Assembly: GCF_008329965.1 (NCBI RefSeq)
Contig: NZ_CP036150.1
Span: forward strand, 744,001 to 808,000
Source: Oceanispirochaeta crateris
GTDB lineage: Bacteria; Spirochaetota; Spirochaetia; DSM-2461
Length of the DNA stretch: 64,000 nt
Direction of reading: 5' to 3'
Of this stretch, positions 61,961 through 64,000 are shown one piece after another. The translations under genes were made by a program, and so were the position numbers. Positions within the stretch are counted from its first letter, which is position 1; every line of letters begins with the position of its first letter. The notes under the pieces were generated by a model, which saw nothing but the letters and a program-made list of their open reading frames with translations, made no database searches and was not told where the DNA came from.

Positions 61961-63367
61961 TTATCCGGATATGATCTTTTCAATGCGTGAGACAGATTCT
62001 CTTTCCAGGATCAGAACCACATAATCATTGCGTCCAATTATGGTGTCGCCTGTTGGAATAATATCCTGTCCTTCATGAGAGAGAAAAATAACAAGAGATT
62101 TTTCAGGAAGTTTTAATTCACTGATTTTTTTACCGGCAATGGGAGAGTTTTCTTCTATCTGAAACTCTACAACCTCTAGTTTACCCCCCGACAGGGCATG
62201 GACATTTTTGATATTCCCCTTTCGTATGACCTTTAGGATGGAGTTGACGACTGTGTCATTTAGACAAACCGTGACATCTACATTTAAATTGTGAGCCATG
62301 TTGCGGTAACTGTTTCTTATAACAAGAGCCATGGCCTTGTCCACACCAAGTGTTTTGGCATAAATCCCTGTAATTATATTGAGTTCCTGATTATTGGTGG
62401 CAGTTATAATGAGGTCTGTTCCAGCTAAAAATTCTTCTTCATTAAAGCTGTCATCTGTTACATCCGCATGTGTCACAAGGACTTGAGGAAATCGTTCCGC
62501 CAATTCTTTGCAGCGATCGTAGTCTTTTTCGATAATCTGGAGAGACCGTTTGTGTTTTCTATTGAATAAACGACCAATCTTGGATTTGCCCACACGTGAA
62601 AAGTTGTTGTGATCCTGATTCAGGAGTTCTTCCACAACATAGGCGCTGATATGCCCCCCTCCAATCAAAGTTATCTGGTTTAATTCAGATTTTTTAAGGT
62701 CTTCAAGCTTAAAAATCAGTTCAAAACCCTTTTCAGAAGAGATAATATACAGCTGATCGCCTTCCTGGATAATTGTTTCACCCGATGGAATTATATAATG
62801 TTCATCCCTGAGGATGGCGGCTATCAAAAAGGCAAAGTCCATATTTTGTCGTACCGATTTTAGGCTTTGACCGACAAAGGCAGATTCTTTACGTATGTTC
62901 AGGTTCCGCATCTGAAGACTTGTGTTTTCAAAAAGCATGATATCACTGCGTGCCCCATGACTGATGGCATAGCTGATGATTCGTGCGGCTTCAATCTCCG
63001 GATTAATCACATAATCGATTCCCAAAAAGGAGTTTGAAATCATTTTGGTACGTGAGTAATCCAGGTTTCTGACCCGAGCAATTGTCTTTACTTTGTCATA
63101 TTCGGCAGATACCAGACCGCAGGCAATGAGGTTTGTTTCATCACTATCGGTCACGCTAACAAAAATATCAGCCTTTTGAATACCTGCCTTAGTCAGCCCT
63201 TCCAGACTATTTCCTTCATCATTGATGATAAGGCAGTCCAGTCTGTTGGCCGCATCTCTGGCTTTTTCAGAGTCTCTCTCTATGAGAGCCACATCCTTTT
63301 TTTCCAGTACCAATTGCCTGGCCAGCTGTGTTCCCACGCGTCCGGCACCTAATATTACTATATACAT
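61961..63367 (-). CDS. trkA: Trk potassium system regulatory subunit TrkA
   Basis: 468 residues from ATG 63367 (MYIVILGAGRVGTQLARQL). Two nucleotide-binding RCK domains, each followed by a TrkA-C domain, give the full-length TrkA. The first half has GAGRVG and the typical VSVTDSDETNLIACGL (about 72-87); the second half begins ITLIGGGHISAYVVEEL near 234. It binds NAD(H) or ATP and gates TrkH. A possible promoter (TTGACA 63407-63402, 18 bases, TATTCT 63383-63378) would give an almost leaderless transcript, so the true promoter may be further upstream. Confidence 0.94.
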   Translation of the reverse strand: MYIVILGAGRVGTQLARQLVLEKKDVALIERDSEKARDAANRLDCLIINDEGNSLEGLTKAGIQKADIFVSVTDSDETNLIACGLVSAEYDKVKTIARVRNLDYSRTKMISNSFLGIDYVINPEIEAARIISYAISHGARSDIMLFENTSLQMRNLNIRKESAFVGQSLKSVRQNMDFAFLIAAILRDEHYIIPSGETIIQEGDQLYIISSEKGFELIFKLEDLKKSELNQITLIGGGHISAYVVEELLNQDHNNFSRVGKSKIGRLFNRKHKRSLQIIEKDYDRCKELAERFPQVLVTHADVTDDSFNEEEFLAGTDLIITATNNQELNIITGIYAKTLGVDKAMALVIRNSYRNMAHNLNVDVTVCLNDTVVNSILKVIRKGNIKNVHALSGGKLEVVEFQIEENSPIAGKKISELKLPEKSLVIFLSHEGQDIIPTGDTIIGRNDYVVLILERESVSRIEKIISG

Positions 63368-63523
63368 AACTTCCAAGAGAATACTCGCATTTTTCTCTTC
63401 TTGTCAATTTGTAGGGTCTTTTAAAAGGGCTTAATAGTGGTATTGATGTTTACAAATGGTCTGTGTTTTAAAAATATTCAATGTTTAAAGTCGGTTCAAA
63501 AAATCAATAAAGAGGAAAAACGA

Positions 63524-63552
63524 TTGCTTCAGATCCGGAATAAATCTATAAT
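63524..63552 (+). promoter_or_regulatory. Promoter of the PIN/PhoH-family gene
   Basis: TTGCTT (63524-63529), 17 bases and the consensus -10 TATAAT (63547-63552) place transcription start near 63559, about 20 bases before the coding start. The rest of the 210-base gap back to trkA shows no gene. Confidence 0.65.
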
Positions 63553-63579
63553 TAGGAGTATTTTCCGGGAGTTTCATCC

Positions 63580-64000
63580 ATGAAAGACAAGAAGAAGACC
63601 TTCGTAATAGACACCAATGTACTGATCCATAGGCCCGATGCAATTTTGTCTTTCAAAGACAGTGATATCGTGATTCCCATCTGGGTGCTGGAAGAATTGG
63701 ATAAGTTAAAGAGCGAACATGAAGGCCGCGGCAGAAGCGCCCGTGCTGCTATTCGTTTTCTGAATGAGATCAGTCATCACGGTAATTTGCAAAATGGTGT
63801 TAAACTTGAAAATGGAGGCACCCTCAGGGTCAGCCTTGATTTTGATCGCTCCGTCGAAGAGTCTTTAACATCAGCGAAAATGGACAATAAAATCATACTT
63901 TGTGCCAAGTTTTTACAGCATAAAAATCCAGATGTCTTCTTTGTTTCCAAAGATATCAATGCCAGAATCAAGGCTACCTCCATCGGCATACATGCCGTTG
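63580..64000 (+). CDS. PIN-domain protein, probable PhoH/YlaK family, cut by window end
   Basis: The frame opens at ATG 63580 with GGGAG about nine bases upstream and is still open at the edge, giving 140 residues. The PIN nuclease domain is complete or nearly so: FVIDTNVLIHRPDAI (first Asp), WVLEELDKLKSEHEGRG, and SAKMDNKIILCAKFL followed by VFFVSKDINARIKA. PIN domains with this IDTNVLIHRP pattern usually head PhoH-like ATPases (PhoH2/YlaK type) that act as RNA helicase/ribonucleases. The ATPase half would lie outside the window. Confidence 0.85.
   Translation, partial: MKDKKKTFVIDTNVLIHRPDAILSFKDSDIVIPIWVLEELDKLKSEHEGRGRSARAAIRFLNEISHHGNLQNGVKLENGGTLRVSLDFDRSVEESLTSAKMDNKIILCAKFLQHKNPDVFFVSKDINARIKATSIGIHAV

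Noticed and set aside
1-64000. CRISPR arrays, insertion sequences, prophage or integrase genes
   Set aside because: No regularly spaced direct repeats, transposase motifs, terminal inverted repeats or phage proteins were recognised by eye.

Overview
The window looks like chromosomal DNA from a free-living, probably anaerobic or facultative Gram-negative bacterium. A spirochaete of the Spirochaeta/Oceanispirochaeta type is my best guess. That rests on overall impression: moderate-to-low GC, an outer membrane shown by TolC and barrel proteins, oxygen-sensitive acyl-CoA dehydratase-activase chemistry, many sensory and cyclic-di-GMP proteins, and frequent TTG starts. No rRNA or tRNA gene, insertion sequence, phage gene or CRISPR array was seen. 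Coding density is very high and no gene-free stretch exceeds 300 bases.

Layout. 1-980: 5' part of a membrane sensor gene (minus strand). 1142-7756: tightly packed unit of a giant acyl-CoA dehydratase activase-like protein, a MATE exporter and an RNase D-like exonuclease. 7988-14914: RhlE-type helicase, a DUF1638-hydantoinase/oxoprolinase fusion, a DUF4260 membrane protein, a small Cys protein, an MBL hydrolase, a 1-phosphofructokinase and a DUF3820 protein. 14931-22825: tripartite RND efflux operon (adaptor, pump, TolC) divergent from a response regulator/histidine kinase pair, with a 33-bp palindrome of GAACA/TGTTC units between them. 22873-24904: an MFS exporter and RadC. 25026-32425: arsenic/thiol island with ACR3 plus a CoA-disulfide-reductase-rhodanese, two different ArsR repressors, and a six-gene run of small thioredoxin, truncated zinc-binding (DGC-like) peptide, DUF318/ArsP-type permease, thioredoxin lipoprotein, CcdA and MFS. 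32547-34832: hybrid PAS histidine kinase. 35442-39693: RND (MMPL-type) exporter, LolA-like carrier and outer-membrane barrel. 39734-42436: two divergent diguanylate cyclases. 42441-46601: HlyIII protein, lipid kinase, Ogt, fatty-acid desaturase, SixA. 46767-47430: rpsD with promoter and terminator. 47513-50087: DUF1893 protein plus a Zn/Mn-type ABC importer. 50189-56584: complete trp operon trpE-trpGD-trpCF-trpB-trpA with two gene fusions. 56688-60476: rhomboid, exonuclease III, LMW phosphatase, fructosamine kinase-like protein, TSUP exporter. 60498-63367: TrkH/TrkA potassium uptake. 63580-end: start of a PIN (PhoH-family) gene.

How genes work together. The most system-like region is 25026-32425. 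One arm (ACR3 with a thiol/persulfide oxidoreductase) and a second arm (permease with inside thioredoxin, membrane electron carrier and outside thioredoxin) sit under two ArsR regulators with different cysteine constellations. This suggests metalloid export coupled to transmembrane thiol redox chemistry. The RND/LolA-like/barrel trio resembles an envelope lipid-export line. The trp operon supplies the whole chorismate-to-tryptophan pathway. The LMW phosphatase/fructosamine-kinase pair fits sugar-damage repair. All functions are inferred from motifs read by eye; no database search was run.
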